DNA of 36,440 nt from Actinomycetes bacterium (GTDB taxonomy: Bacteria > Actinomycetota > Acidimicrobiia > Acidimicrobiales > RAAP-2): assembly GCA_021822565.1 (NCBI GenBank), contig JAKAQM010000013.1, positions 1 through 36,440 on the forward strand, read 5' to 3'. The notes under the pieces are model-generated. The model did not search any database and was not told the DNA's origin. It saw nothing but the letters and a program-made list of their open reading frames with translations. Position numbers and translations under genes: made by a program. Numbering within the stretch: the stretch's first letter is position 1; the number at the start of each line of letters is the position of its first letter. Below, in pieces: positions 26,415 to 34,590 of this stretch.

Positions 26415-27380
26415 TCACGAGCCGCACGGGCGGATCCCCGTGGCCGGTTCGGATTCGCTGGAAGGGGAGGTGTGCGACTGGCCGGCCCGGCGCCGAAAGC
26501 GCGGCCCCAGGCGGTCGGCATCGGCGGTCCCACCGGCGCGGATCCCGGTGATGAGCGGCGAGTGGCTGAGCAGCACGCCGCCGACGAACAGCACGAGGAG
26601 GGAGAGCGCCTCGAGCGGTCCCCACGCCCCGCTCGTGCGAAGGTCGTCGTCGAACAGCGCAATGCCCATCAGGATGCTCGCGAAGGGGTCCACCAGCACG
26701 AGCGTGGACTGGGACGCCGCGATCGGGCCGGCATGGTAGGCGTTCTGTGCGAGGAAGACGGCGAGCACACCGGACCCAGCGAGCCCGTAGGTCTGCCAGT
26801 GCCAGAAGATGGACACCCAGTCACGCGCGAGGTACCCGGTGACCTCCTTCGTGCACGCCGCCGCGAACGCGTAGGCGACCGCGCTCGCGGTCCCGAAGCA
26901 TGCGGCGCGCCACCAGCGCGGGCCGCGTCGCGCGAGCAGGATGCCGACCGCGACCGCGAACGCACATGCCGCGGCGACTTCTACCCAGTCCGTCGTGCTC
27001 GGGTGGCCGTTGCCACGCCCTGGGTCGGCGAAGATCAGGAACCCGGTGAGGCCGAGCGCCGCGGCGATGGACCCCGTCCACTCCTTCCAGCTGAGCGAGT
27101 ACTGGAACCAGATCCCGAGGATCACCACGAGGAAGAGCAGCTCGACGGTGAGGATGGGCTGGACCTCCGACAGGCGACCAAGGTGCAGCGCGGTCGCCTG
27201 CATGACGAAGGAGAGCACCATGAAGCCGAACCCCGCGAGCCACACACGGTTGCGCACCGCATGCGCGATCAAGCGGAAACGCAGCCTGTCCGACTCGGGC
27301 GCGTCCTCGACGCCCATCCGCTGCAGGATGCTCGTCAGCGCGTTGGAAAGCGCGGCGCCCAGGGCGAGGAGGTAGACCAT
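26415..27380 (-). CDS. DMT-superfamily permease
   Basis: MVYLLALGAALSNALTSILQRMGVEDAPESDRL...about 8-10 hydrophobic segments, AAIASQSTLVLVDPFASILMGIALFDD. Confidence 0.85.
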   Translation of the reverse strand: MVYLLALGAALSNALTSILQRMGVEDAPESDRLRFRLIAHAVRNRVWLAGFGFMVLSFVMQATALHLGRLSEVQPILTVELLFLVVILGIWFQYSLSWKEWTGSIAAALGLTGFLIFADPGRGNGHPSTTDWVEVAAACAFAVAVGILLARRGPRWWRAACFGTASAVAYAFAAACTKEVTGYLARDWVSIFWHWQTYGLAGSGVLAVFLAQNAYHAGPIAASQSTLVLVDPFASILMGIALFDDDLRTSGAWGPLEALSLLVLFVGGVLLSHSPLITGIRAGGTADADRLGPRFRRRAGQSHTSPSSESEPATGIRPCGS

Positions 27381-27394
27381 TGGCGCTCCCCATC

Positions 27395-28177
27395 CTACGA
27401 TGAGGGCTCGGTCGACCCGGAGGGCTCGGTCGACCCGGAGGGCTCGGTCGACCCGCACGTGGCTGGGCGCCACGGAAGGCTTGCCACGTACGCCCAGCTG
27501 CGCCGGTGGATCGCCGAGAGGCCGTAGCCGCGCAGCGCGATCTGGTGGCGGACCGACGGGTACCCCTTGTTCGAGTCGAACCCGTACGGCGGGAAGTGGA
27601 CCGCCTCCTCGCGCATCATCCTGTCGCGGACGACCTTGGCGAGCACCGACGCAGCGGCGACGGCAGCGCAGCTGGCATCAGCGCCCACCATCGTGAGCAC
27701 CCTCGAAGAAACGGGCCCCGCTCGGAGCCCGAGCGCGTCCCCGCGCTCTGGAGAAAGCGCCGTCCCCGCCTCCCTCAGCAAGTCGTGGGGGCCGTCGATC
27801 ACCAGCGCGTCGGGGACGACCTCGAGCTCGCCGAGCGCGCGGTGCGCTGCCAGGCGCCACGCGCGCGTCATCCCGAGCCGGTCGCACTCCTCGGCCGTGG
27901 CATGCCCGACCGCAGCATCCGCGCACCATCGCGCGACGTCCTCGAAGACCAGCTCGCGGCGCTGCTCGGACAGCATCTTGGAATCACGCAGCCAGCGCGG
28001 GAGGGTGCGCGCACGCAAGCCCGCGTGCACGACCGCGATCCCCACGCTGAGCGGCCCCGCCCAGGCGCCACGACCCACCTCGTCGACGCCCGCCACCCAG
28101 CGGTAGCCGTCGCGCCACAGCCTGCGCTCGACCTCGAGCGTGGGGCGACGCACGGGCGCGCCCGCAGGGGTCGTCAC
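27395..28177 (-). CDS. rnhB: Ribonuclease HII
   Basis: YRWVAGVDEVGRGAWAGPLSVGIAVV; LRDSKMLSEQRRELVFEDV; VVPDALVIDGPHDLL; VGADASCAAVAAASVLAKVVRDRMM; YGFDSNKGYPSVRH. GTG start at 28177 inferred. Confidence 0.95.
   Translation of the reverse strand: MTTPAGAPVRRPTLEVERRLWRDGYRWVAGVDEVGRGAWAGPLSVGIAVVHAGLRARTLPRWLRDSKMLSEQRRELVFEDVARWCADAAVGHATAEECDRLGMTRAWRLAAHRALGELEVVPDALVIDGPHDLLREAGTALSPERGDALGLRAGPVSSRVLTMVGADASCAAVAAASVLAKVVRDRMMREEAVHFPPYGFDSNKGYPSVRHQIALRGYGLSAIHRRSWAYVASLPWRPATCGSTEPSGSTEPSGSTEPSS
27402..27455 (-). repeat. 18-bp perfect tandem repeat, 3 copies (C-terminal GSTEPS tail of RNase HII)
   Basis: gagggctcggtcgacccg x3 on plus strand. Confidence 0.97.
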
Positions 28178-28258
28178 GCGCGCCCCTTCGGCGCGGGAGC
28201 GCCTTCGTCCCTGACGCCGCCGTTTCCCATGGCAGGCACCACCGTACCGAGCAGGCGA

Positions 28259-28355
28259 GCTCAGGGGGCGGGTCTCGAGGTCAGGGGCGGGCCGCGGGCT
28301 CAGGGGGCGGGTCTCGAGGTCAGGGGCGGGCCGCGAGGTCAGGGGCGGGCCGCGA
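28259..28355. repeat. G-rich tandem repeat in the divergent rnhB / mannosidase intergenic region
   Basis: gctcagggggcgggtctcga/ggtcaggggcgggccgcgg/gctcagggggcgggtctcga/ggtcaggggcgggccgcga/ggtcaggggcgggccgcga (alternating 20/19 bp units). Confidence 0.95.
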
Positions 28356-28406
28356 CAGCACCGCCCGCCGCCGTGCCAGACGTGGGTCGCCCTAGCCTGG
28401 CTCTCC

Positions 28407-31148
28407 ATGGCCCCTCGACGCGTCGCGATCGTGCCGCACACCCACTGGGACCGGGAGTGGTACGAACCGTTCCAGTCCTTCCGATTGCGGCTCGTCGAGG
28501 TGGTGGACGAGCTCCTCGCGCTCCTCGAGTCCGATCCCTCCTACACCAGGTTCCTCCTCGACGGCCAGACCGCTGCCGTCGACGACTACCTGGAGGTCCG
28601 TCCCGAGGCCGAAGGGCGGATCAGGAACCTCGCTGCGGCCGGCAGGCTCGATGTGGGCCCGTGGTACACGCTCCTCGACGAGTTCTGCGTGTCGCCCGAG
28701 ACCATCGTGCGCGACCTGCAGATGGGCGTGCGCCGGAGCGCGGCCTTCGGCGGGGCGATGCAGGTGGGCTACCTCCCCGACATGTTCGGCCACGTCTCCC
28801 AGATGCCCCAGATCCTTCGCCTCGCCGGCTTCGAGCACGCGGTGGTCTGGCGAGGGGTCCCGGCTGCGATCACGTCCACCGGCTTCGTCTGGGAAGCGCC
28901 GGACGGGTCGTCGGTGAGGGCCGAGTACCTGCCCTTCGGGTACGGCAACGGGTCCCTGCTGCCCGACGACGCGAAGGCGCTCGTTCGGCGCGTCCGCAGC
29001 CACCTCGAGCAGATCGGACCCTTCTGCGTCTCGGATCTCTTGCTCATGAACGGCTCCGACCATTTGCCCCCCCAGCCCTGGCTCGGCCGAGTCGTCGAAG
29101 AGGCCAACGCGCTCCAAGACGACCTGCGCTTCGAAGTCACCTCGCTGCCCGAGTACCTCGCGCGGACCTCGAGGCAAGGGCTCCCCCGCTGGCGCGGCGA
29201 GCTGCGCTCGGGAGCGCGCGCGAACATGCTCATGGGCGTCACGTCGAACCGCGTGGACGTGAAACGCGCGGCGGCAGCCGCCGAGCGCGCGCTCGAGCAA
29301 CGGGCCGAGCGCTATGGCGCGCTGTTCCTCCCGCCCGAGGCTTGGCCGGCGCGCCAGCTCGAGCTCGCGTGGAAGGAGATCGTCCGGAACGCCGCGCACG
29401 ATTCGATCTGCGCGTGCTCCGTCGACGATGTCGTGAAGGAGGTGCTGGCACGCTTCGCGTCGGCGCGGGCGATCGCGGACGGGATCTCGTCACGAGCCCT
29501 CCTCGCGCTCTCCAGCTCCTTGGCCTCGCCGGGCACCGTGATCGTGAACCCGTCATCCCGAGTGCGCGGCGGGGTGGTGGAGCTCGCCGTCCCAGCGGGC
29601 GCAGACCGCTGGGACACAGAGCGCTGGGACACAGAGCGCTGGGACACAGAGCGCTGGGACGCCGACGCTGGCGGACCACGGAATTGTGACGTCCAGATCC
29701 TCTCCGAGCGCGTGGAGCGCCTGAGCGAGCTGACGCTGGACGCCGAGACGGCCCACAAGATGCTCGCGATGATCGACGGCGCCAAGATCGACAGCGACGG
29801 GTGGATCCAGCACGTGGCGATCGAGGAGGACGACGCGGGAATCGACGTGACGGTGTCCATCGGCCCACACGAGCGTCCGCACGCGTCGATCGCCCAGGCC
29901 AGAGAGGACCTCGTGGCGCGGCTCGGGGCGCGTCCCACCTCGCCGGTCCGGGTTCGTCTCGACCAGTGGCCGACGCGGCGCATCGTCGCCCGAGCAGAGC
30001 CGGTCGCGGGCTTCGGTTGGCGCCCGTTCAGCCCTGCGCGCCTCGCCCACCCCGTTGGTGTCGTCGACGACGCCGGGGCGCTGCGCCTCGACAACGGTCT
30101 CGTCACGGTGCGCGTCGACACGTCGGACGCCACGTTCTCCCTCGGCTCGCTCTCTGGACTGGGCCGGGTCGTGGACGGCGGCGACCTCGGCGACTCGTAC
30201 AACTACTCGCCGCCTGCGAACGACACCCTCGTCGACACTCCCGACTCGGTCAGCACCCAGGTGCTCGAGCGGGGCCCCGTCCGTGCGAGGGTCGTGGTCA
30301 CGGCCCGCTACCGATGGCCCGACCATGCCGAGGCGTCGTCCCAGCGCCGCGTGGGCACACGCCCCGTGGAGGTCACCACCATGCTCGAGCTGCGGGCGGA
30401 CGAGGGTCTGCTCAGGGTGACGACCTCGTTCGTCAACCCGTCGCGCGACCACCGGGTGCGCATCCATCTCCCCCTGCCCGAGCCCGCAGCGCGCTCGGAG
30501 GCGGAGACGGCCTTCGGGACCGTTGAACGCGGGCTCGAGGCCGAGGGGCGCCCCGACGAACGCGGGCTCCCCACGTTCCCCGCGCGCCGGTTCGTGCGCG
30601 CCGGCGGGCTCACCGTCGCGCACGACGGGGTGACCGAGTACGAGCTGATCGACCTGACGAGCACCGAAGAGGGAGCGAGGGCACGCACCCTCGCGCTCAC
30701 CGTGCTGCGCGCCACGGGGATGCTCTCCAGGCTCGGGATGGCCTACCGTCCGTTCCCCGCCGGACCCCTCACGCCGGTCGAAGGGCTGCAGATGGTCGGC
30801 AGCGCCGTCGAGCTTCGCTACGCGGTCGCGCTCGGCGACGTCGACCCTTGGGCACTCGTCGACGACGTGCTCCTCCCGCTGGAGGTCGTCGCGCCCCTCG
30901 GCGGTGGCACGCGCCCGGACGCCGGGAGTGCGCTCGAGGTCGAGGGGGCCGAGGTGAGCGCGGTCGGACGCGAGCACGGGGTGCTGGAGGTACGCGTCTT
31001 CAACCCGTACGGCTTCCCCGCCACGGTACGCGTCGGCGATCGGTCCGGGTGGCTCGTGGACCTGCTCGGGTCACCTGTCGAGCCTTTCGACGGCGCCTTC
31101 GAGCTCCGCCCCTACGGCATCGCGACCATTCGGCTCCCGGGCGTCTGA
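28407..31148 (+). CDS. GH38-family alpha-mannosidase
   Basis: VAIVPHTHWDREWYEPFQSFR (metal-binding HxHWDREW); GYLPDMFGHVSQMPQIL (nucleophile Asp motif); AAHDSICACSVDDVVKEV; C-terminal beta-sandwich region. Confidence 0.95.
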   Translation: MAPRRVAIVPHTHWDREWYEPFQSFRLRLVEVVDELLALLESDPSYTRFLLDGQTAAVDDYLEVRPEAEGRIRNLAAAGRLDVGPWYTLLDEFCVSPETIVRDLQMGVRRSAAFGGAMQVGYLPDMFGHVSQMPQILRLAGFEHAVVWRGVPAAITSTGFVWEAPDGSSVRAEYLPFGYGNGSLLPDDAKALVRRVRSHLEQIGPFCVSDLLLMNGSDHLPPQPWLGRVVEEANALQDDLRFEVTSLPEYLARTSRQGLPRWRGELRSGARANMLMGVTSNRVDVKRAAAAAERALEQRAERYGALFLPPEAWPARQLELAWKEIVRNAAHDSICACSVDDVVKEVLARFASARAIADGISSRALLALSSSLASPGTVIVNPSSRVRGGVVELAVPAGADRWDTERWDTERWDTERWDADAGGPRNCDVQILSERVERLSELTLDAETAHKMLAMIDGAKIDSDGWIQHVAIEEDDAGIDVTVSIGPHERPHASIAQAREDLVARLGARPTSPVRVRLDQWPTRRIVARAEPVAGFGWRPFSPARLAHPVGVVDDAGALRLDNGLVTVRVDTSDATFSLGSLSGLGRVVDGGDLGDSYNYSPPANDTLVDTPDSVSTQVLERGPVRARVVVTARYRWPDHAEASSQRRVGTRPVEVTTMLELRADEGLLRVTTSFVNPSRDHRVRIHLPLPEPAARSEAETAFGTVERGLEAEGRPDERGLPTFPARRFVRAGGLTVAHDGVTEYELIDLTSTEEGARARTLALTVLRATGMLSRLGMAYRPFPAGPLTPVEGLQMVGSAVELRYAVALGDVDPWALVDDVLLPLEVVAPLGGGTRPDAGSALEVEGAEVSAVGREHGVLEVRVFNPYGFPATVRVGDRSGWLVDLLGSPVEPFDGAFELRPYGIATIRLPGV
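29607..29657 (+). repeat. 15-bp in-frame tandem repeat (RWDTE) about 3.4 copies
   Basis: cgctgggacacagag x3 then cgctgggac. Confidence 0.95.
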
Positions 31149-31171
31149 GCCCCGGCAGGCGCCGTCGCGTC

Positions 31172-32212
31172 TCAGCTGCTGAGCTCGCGAACGACCGCGT
31201 CGTCCCACTCCGGCCTCGGTGGGCGCTCCATGAGCGCCTCGAGGGCGTCTGCTGGCGACGTGCGGCCCGCCAGGAGCGCGTCGACCTGCGCGGCGATGGG
31301 CATCTCCACCCCGTGCGCCTCGGCCAGCGCCACCAGGGGTCCGGCGGTGCGCACCCCCTCGGCCACCATGTGCATCTCGGAGACGACGTCGTGCAGCCGT
31401 CGGCCGCGACCGAGCTCGAGGCCGACCCACCGGTTGCGGCTCTTGGGGCTCGTGCACGTCGCAACGAGGTCCCCGACGCCCGCGAGCCCACCGAAGGTGA
31501 ACGCGTGCCCTCCGAGCGCAAGACCCAGACGCACCTGCTCGGCAAGTCCCCGGGTGATGAGCACCGCACGGGTGTTGCCACCGAAGCCCAGACCGTCGCA
31601 CACGCCGGCCGCGATGGCGATCACGTTCTTGCTCGCCGCGGCGATCTCGCAGCCCACCACGTCGGTGGCCGTGTACACCCTGAACGTCGAGCAGTGGAGC
31701 GCCTCTTGGACGCTGCGGGCAACCTCCTCGTCGTCACAGGCGACGACGGTCGCCGCAGGGTGCCCGACGGCGACCTCGTGGGACAGGTTCGGCCCGGTGA
31801 GCACCCCTACCGGTCGCCCGGGGAGCACCTCTGCGACGATCTCTGACATCCGACGGTTCGTCCCGGCCTCGATGCCCTTGGCGAGGCTCACCACCGCGGC
31901 GCGCGCGGGGAGCACGGGTTCCATCGCCTCGAGCACCGCCCGGAAGCCATGCGACGGCACGGCCACGAGCACCACCGCCGCGTGCTCCACCGCGTCGGGG
32001 AGCGACGAGGTCGCACGCAGCGTGGCGGGCAGCACGATGCCGGGCAGGTAGCGCCGGTTCTCGCGCGTCGCCACCAGCTCCTCGGCCAGCTCGGGAGAGC
32101 GCGCCCAGAGGGTCGTCGGCCCTTTGCCGGCGGCGAGCGACGCGATGGTGGTGCCCCACGACCCCGCTCCCACGACCGTCACGCCCTCGGTGTGCACAGA
32201 GCTGCCAGCCAC
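31172..32212 (-). CDS. gpsA: NAD(P)H-dependent glycerol-3-phosphate dehydrogenase
   Basis: GVTVVGAGSWGTTIASLAAGKG; VVSLAKGIEAGT; VGVLTGPNLSHEVAVGHPAATVVA; EIAAASKNVIAIAAGVCDGLGFGGNTRAVLITRGL; GLAGVGDLVATCTSPKSRNRWVG. GTG at 32212 chosen. Confidence 0.95.
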   Translation of the reverse strand: MAGSSVHTEGVTVVGAGSWGTTIASLAAGKGPTTLWARSPELAEELVATRENRRYLPGIVLPATLRATSSLPDAVEHAAVVLVAVPSHGFRAVLEAMEPVLPARAAVVSLAKGIEAGTNRRMSEIVAEVLPGRPVGVLTGPNLSHEVAVGHPAATVVACDDEEVARSVQEALHCSTFRVYTATDVVGCEIAAASKNVIAIAAGVCDGLGFGGNTRAVLITRGLAEQVRLGLALGGHAFTFGGLAGVGDLVATCTSPKSRNRWVGLELGRGRRLHDVVSEMHMVAEGVRTAGPLVALAEAHGVEMPIAAQVDALLAGRTSPADALEALMERPPRPEWDDAVVRELSS

Positions 32213-32302
32213 GCGCCCCGAGCCTACGGATGGCGCGTCGCCGGTGCGAGCGCCGCCAGTCGACCGTCGGAGCTCCTGCGGGCGCTCGCGTAGACTGAGG
32301 GC

Positions 32303-32974
32303 GTGACCGGCGACGAGGAGGTCGCCTGCGCCGCTGCCGGAGCTGGAGCTGGAGCTGGAGAGCGGAGCGCAGCGCGGGGTCGCACCGGCCAGCAGGCCGT
32401 GCTCGTGCCGGTCAAGTCGTTCGCCCACGCCAAGGGCCGGCTCACGAGCGCGCTCGACGACGCGGATCGCAGGGCGCTCGTTCGCCGCATGGCCGAACAG
32501 GTGCTCCGAGCCGCGGCGCCCTTGCCGGTCGCGGTCGTCTGCGACGATCCGGAGGTCGCCGACTGGGCACGCAGCCAGGGGGCGATCGTCCTGTGGGAGC
32601 CAGGTCGGGGACTGAACGGCGCCGTGCAGTCGGGCGTCGCCCAGCTCGCCGGCCTCGGCGTACGCCGTGTCGTCGTGGCGCACGCCGACCTGCCGCTCGC
32701 TCGCGATCTTGCCCGGTTGGTGGGGTTCGGCGGGGTCACGCTGGTCCCCGACCGCCGCGACGAGGGCACGAACGTGATCGAGCTCCCGGCGGACGCAGGG
32801 TTCCGCTTCTCCTACGGTCCGGGCTCCTTCTCCCGGCATCGCGCAGAGTCCCTCCGCCTGGGGCTGGACGTCCGGGTGCTGCGCGAGCCCTCGCTCTCCT
32901 ACGACGTGGACTGGCCGAGCGACCTTCCCACAGCCGGCTGCCAGGCAGGCGGCGGCCGGGGTCGGACCGGGTAG
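32303..32974 (+). CDS. cofC: 2-phospho-L-lactate/phosphoenolpyruvate guanylyltransferase (coenzyme F420 biosynthesis)
   Basis: AVLVPVKSFAHAKGRLTSALDDADRRALVRRMAEQVL; VAHADLPLARDLARL; LVPDRRDEGTNVIELPADAGFRFSYGPGSFSRHRAES - CofC/FbiD signatures. Confidence 0.92.
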   Translation: MTGDEEVACAAAGAGAGAGERSAARGRTGQQAVLVPVKSFAHAKGRLTSALDDADRRALVRRMAEQVLRAAAPLPVAVVCDDPEVADWARSQGAIVLWEPGRGLNGAVQSGVAQLAGLGVRRVVVAHADLPLARDLARLVGFGGVTLVPDRRDEGTNVIELPADAGFRFSYGPGSFSRHRAESLRLGLDVRVLREPSLSYDVDWPSDLPTAGCQAGGGRGRTG

Positions 32975-33066
32975 CGGAGCGCACCGCGCCTGGGGACGAC
33001 GCGACCGTTGTGCGCGATGCCTCGCATCGCATGCGTTCGCAGACGACCTCGGCACGCCGGGCAGGG

Positions 33067-34572
33067 ATGACGGCCGAGGCGCACGGCGGCGAGTGGGACG
33101 CGCGGGCAGGGTCGGTCGCCAGGCTGCAGGGAGCGGCGCGCACCGGGCGCGGGATCTACCTCGGCCTCGGCGCACGTGGATGGGCGTGGTCGGGAGCGCA
33201 GCGATCGACGCTCGTCCTCGGGCCTTCGCGCTCTGGCAAGACCTCGTCGCTCGTGGTGCCCAACGTCCTGTCGGCACCTGGTGCGGTGCTCGCCACGTCG
33301 ACGAAGCCAGACGTCTTGCGCGCGACCGCCGGTGCGCGAGCGTCGATGGGCTGGTGCCTCGCGTTCGACCCGACGGGAGAGCTCGAGCTCCCGCCAGGGG
33401 TCCATCGCGTGGGCTGGTCTCCCGTGGGCGCCGCGCGCGAGTGGCACGCCGCCTTGGAGGTCGCCGACGCGATGGTGCGGACGGCACGCGGAAGGCCGAC
33501 CGGCGCCGTCGGAGCCGGAGCCGAGGGCCACTGGTCCGAGCGCGCCGCGGCACTGCTCGCACCTGTGCTGCATGCCGCGGCGCTCGACGGCGTCCCGATG
33601 CGCGGAGTGCTCCGCTGGGTCGACCGCCACGACGGCGCGCCCGCGCTCGACGCCCTTGCGGCACACCTCGGGGACGACGCCGTGGCCACCGACCTGCTCG
33701 CCGGGATCTTGAGCACCGAGCCCAGGGAGCAGTCGGGCATCTGGTCCACGGCATCGGGAGTGCTCGCCGCCTACCGCTCTCCCGGCGCGCTCGCGTCGAC
33801 CGAGGCGCCGCTCCTCGATCCCGACGCGTTCTGCGCGGGTGCCCACACGCTCTACGTCTGCGCACCCGCGGCGCGCCAGCAGCTGCTCGCACCCCTCGTC
33901 GTCGCCATGCTCGCAGAGGTGCGCGACGCCGCCTACCGGCGCGCCTCGCGCACAGGCGGGTTCGACGGCGCGCCCGTGCTCTTCGCGCTCGACGAGGTGG
34001 CGAACATCGCGCCGTTGCCCGATCTCCCCTCCTTGGTGACCGAGGGTCCCGGGCAGGGCCTGCTCACGCTCGCATGCCTCCAGGACCTGTCCCAGGCCCG
34101 TGCGCGCTGGGGCACGGAGGCCGACGCCTTCGTCTCCATCTTCGGCACGACGGTCGTCCTCGGGGGGATCGCGGACATCCGCACGCTCGAGGCGCTCTCG
34201 GCACTGAGCGGGGACCGGGAGGTGCGCAGCCGCAGCGTCGGGTTCACGGACGGAGCGGGAGGCAGGCAGGTCTCCGCGACGGACGCGACGGTGCTGCGCC
34301 GGCGCCTTCCGGTGGACGTCGTCGCACGCGGGAGGCTCGGCTGGGCGCTGTGCGTGGACGCCCGCAATCGTCTCGGGTGGGTCCGGCTCACCCCTGCCCA
34401 CGACGCGTGGCCGTGGCGCGACTGCATCCCGACCGGTCGGGCCAGGACCCAGGACCTCCTCGGTCCCCCTGGGTTGTCCGGCTCTGCGCGGCCAGGCGTG
34501 GGGCGTGCCCCCGGACGCACACGCAGCGCCGGTGGCGGCACCGATCCACGGGGTTGGCTGAGCTGTTCCTGA
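33067..34572 (+). CDS. VirD4/TraG-type conjugative coupling ATPase (T4CP-like)
   Basis: ATG 33067; STLVLGPSRSGKTSSLVVPNVLSAPGAVLATSTKPDVL (Walker A); GAPVLFALDEVANIAPLPDLPSLVTEGPGQGLLTLACLQDLSQARARWG (Walker B and downstream motif). No obvious N-terminal TM pair. Confidence 0.88.
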   Translation: MTAEAHGGEWDARAGSVARLQGAARTGRGIYLGLGARGWAWSGAQRSTLVLGPSRSGKTSSLVVPNVLSAPGAVLATSTKPDVLRATAGARASMGWCLAFDPTGELELPPGVHRVGWSPVGAAREWHAALEVADAMVRTARGRPTGAVGAGAEGHWSERAAALLAPVLHAAALDGVPMRGVLRWVDRHDGAPALDALAAHLGDDAVATDLLAGILSTEPREQSGIWSTASGVLAAYRSPGALASTEAPLLDPDAFCAGAHTLYVCAPAARQQLLAPLVVAMLAEVRDAAYRRASRTGGFDGAPVLFALDEVANIAPLPDLPSLVTEGPGQGLLTLACLQDLSQARARWGTEADAFVSIFGTTVVLGGIADIRTLEALSALSGDREVRSRSVGFTDGAGGRQVSATDATVLRRRLPVDVVARGRLGWALCVDARNRLGWVRLTPAHDAWPWRDCIPTGRARTQDLLGPPGLSGSARPGVGRAPGRTRSAGGGTDPRGWLSCS

Positions 34573-34590
34573 ACGGTCGGAGCGGCTAGG

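Noticed and set aside
23308-26739. 1143-aa plus-strand ORF opposite kgd
   Set aside because: Antisense GC-shadow of the unambiguous kgd gene; Arg/His/Gly/Val-rich with no recognisable family.
27506-29689. 727-aa plus-strand ORF spanning rnhB antisense and out-of-frame mannosidase
   Set aside because: Crosses two well-supported genes in the wrong frame or strand.
32213-33892. N-terminal 560 aa of the 906-aa minus-strand ORF containing GpsA
   Set aside because: Overlaps cofC and the coupling-protein gene antisense; Arg/Ala/Pro-rich noise. GpsA proper starts at about 32212.
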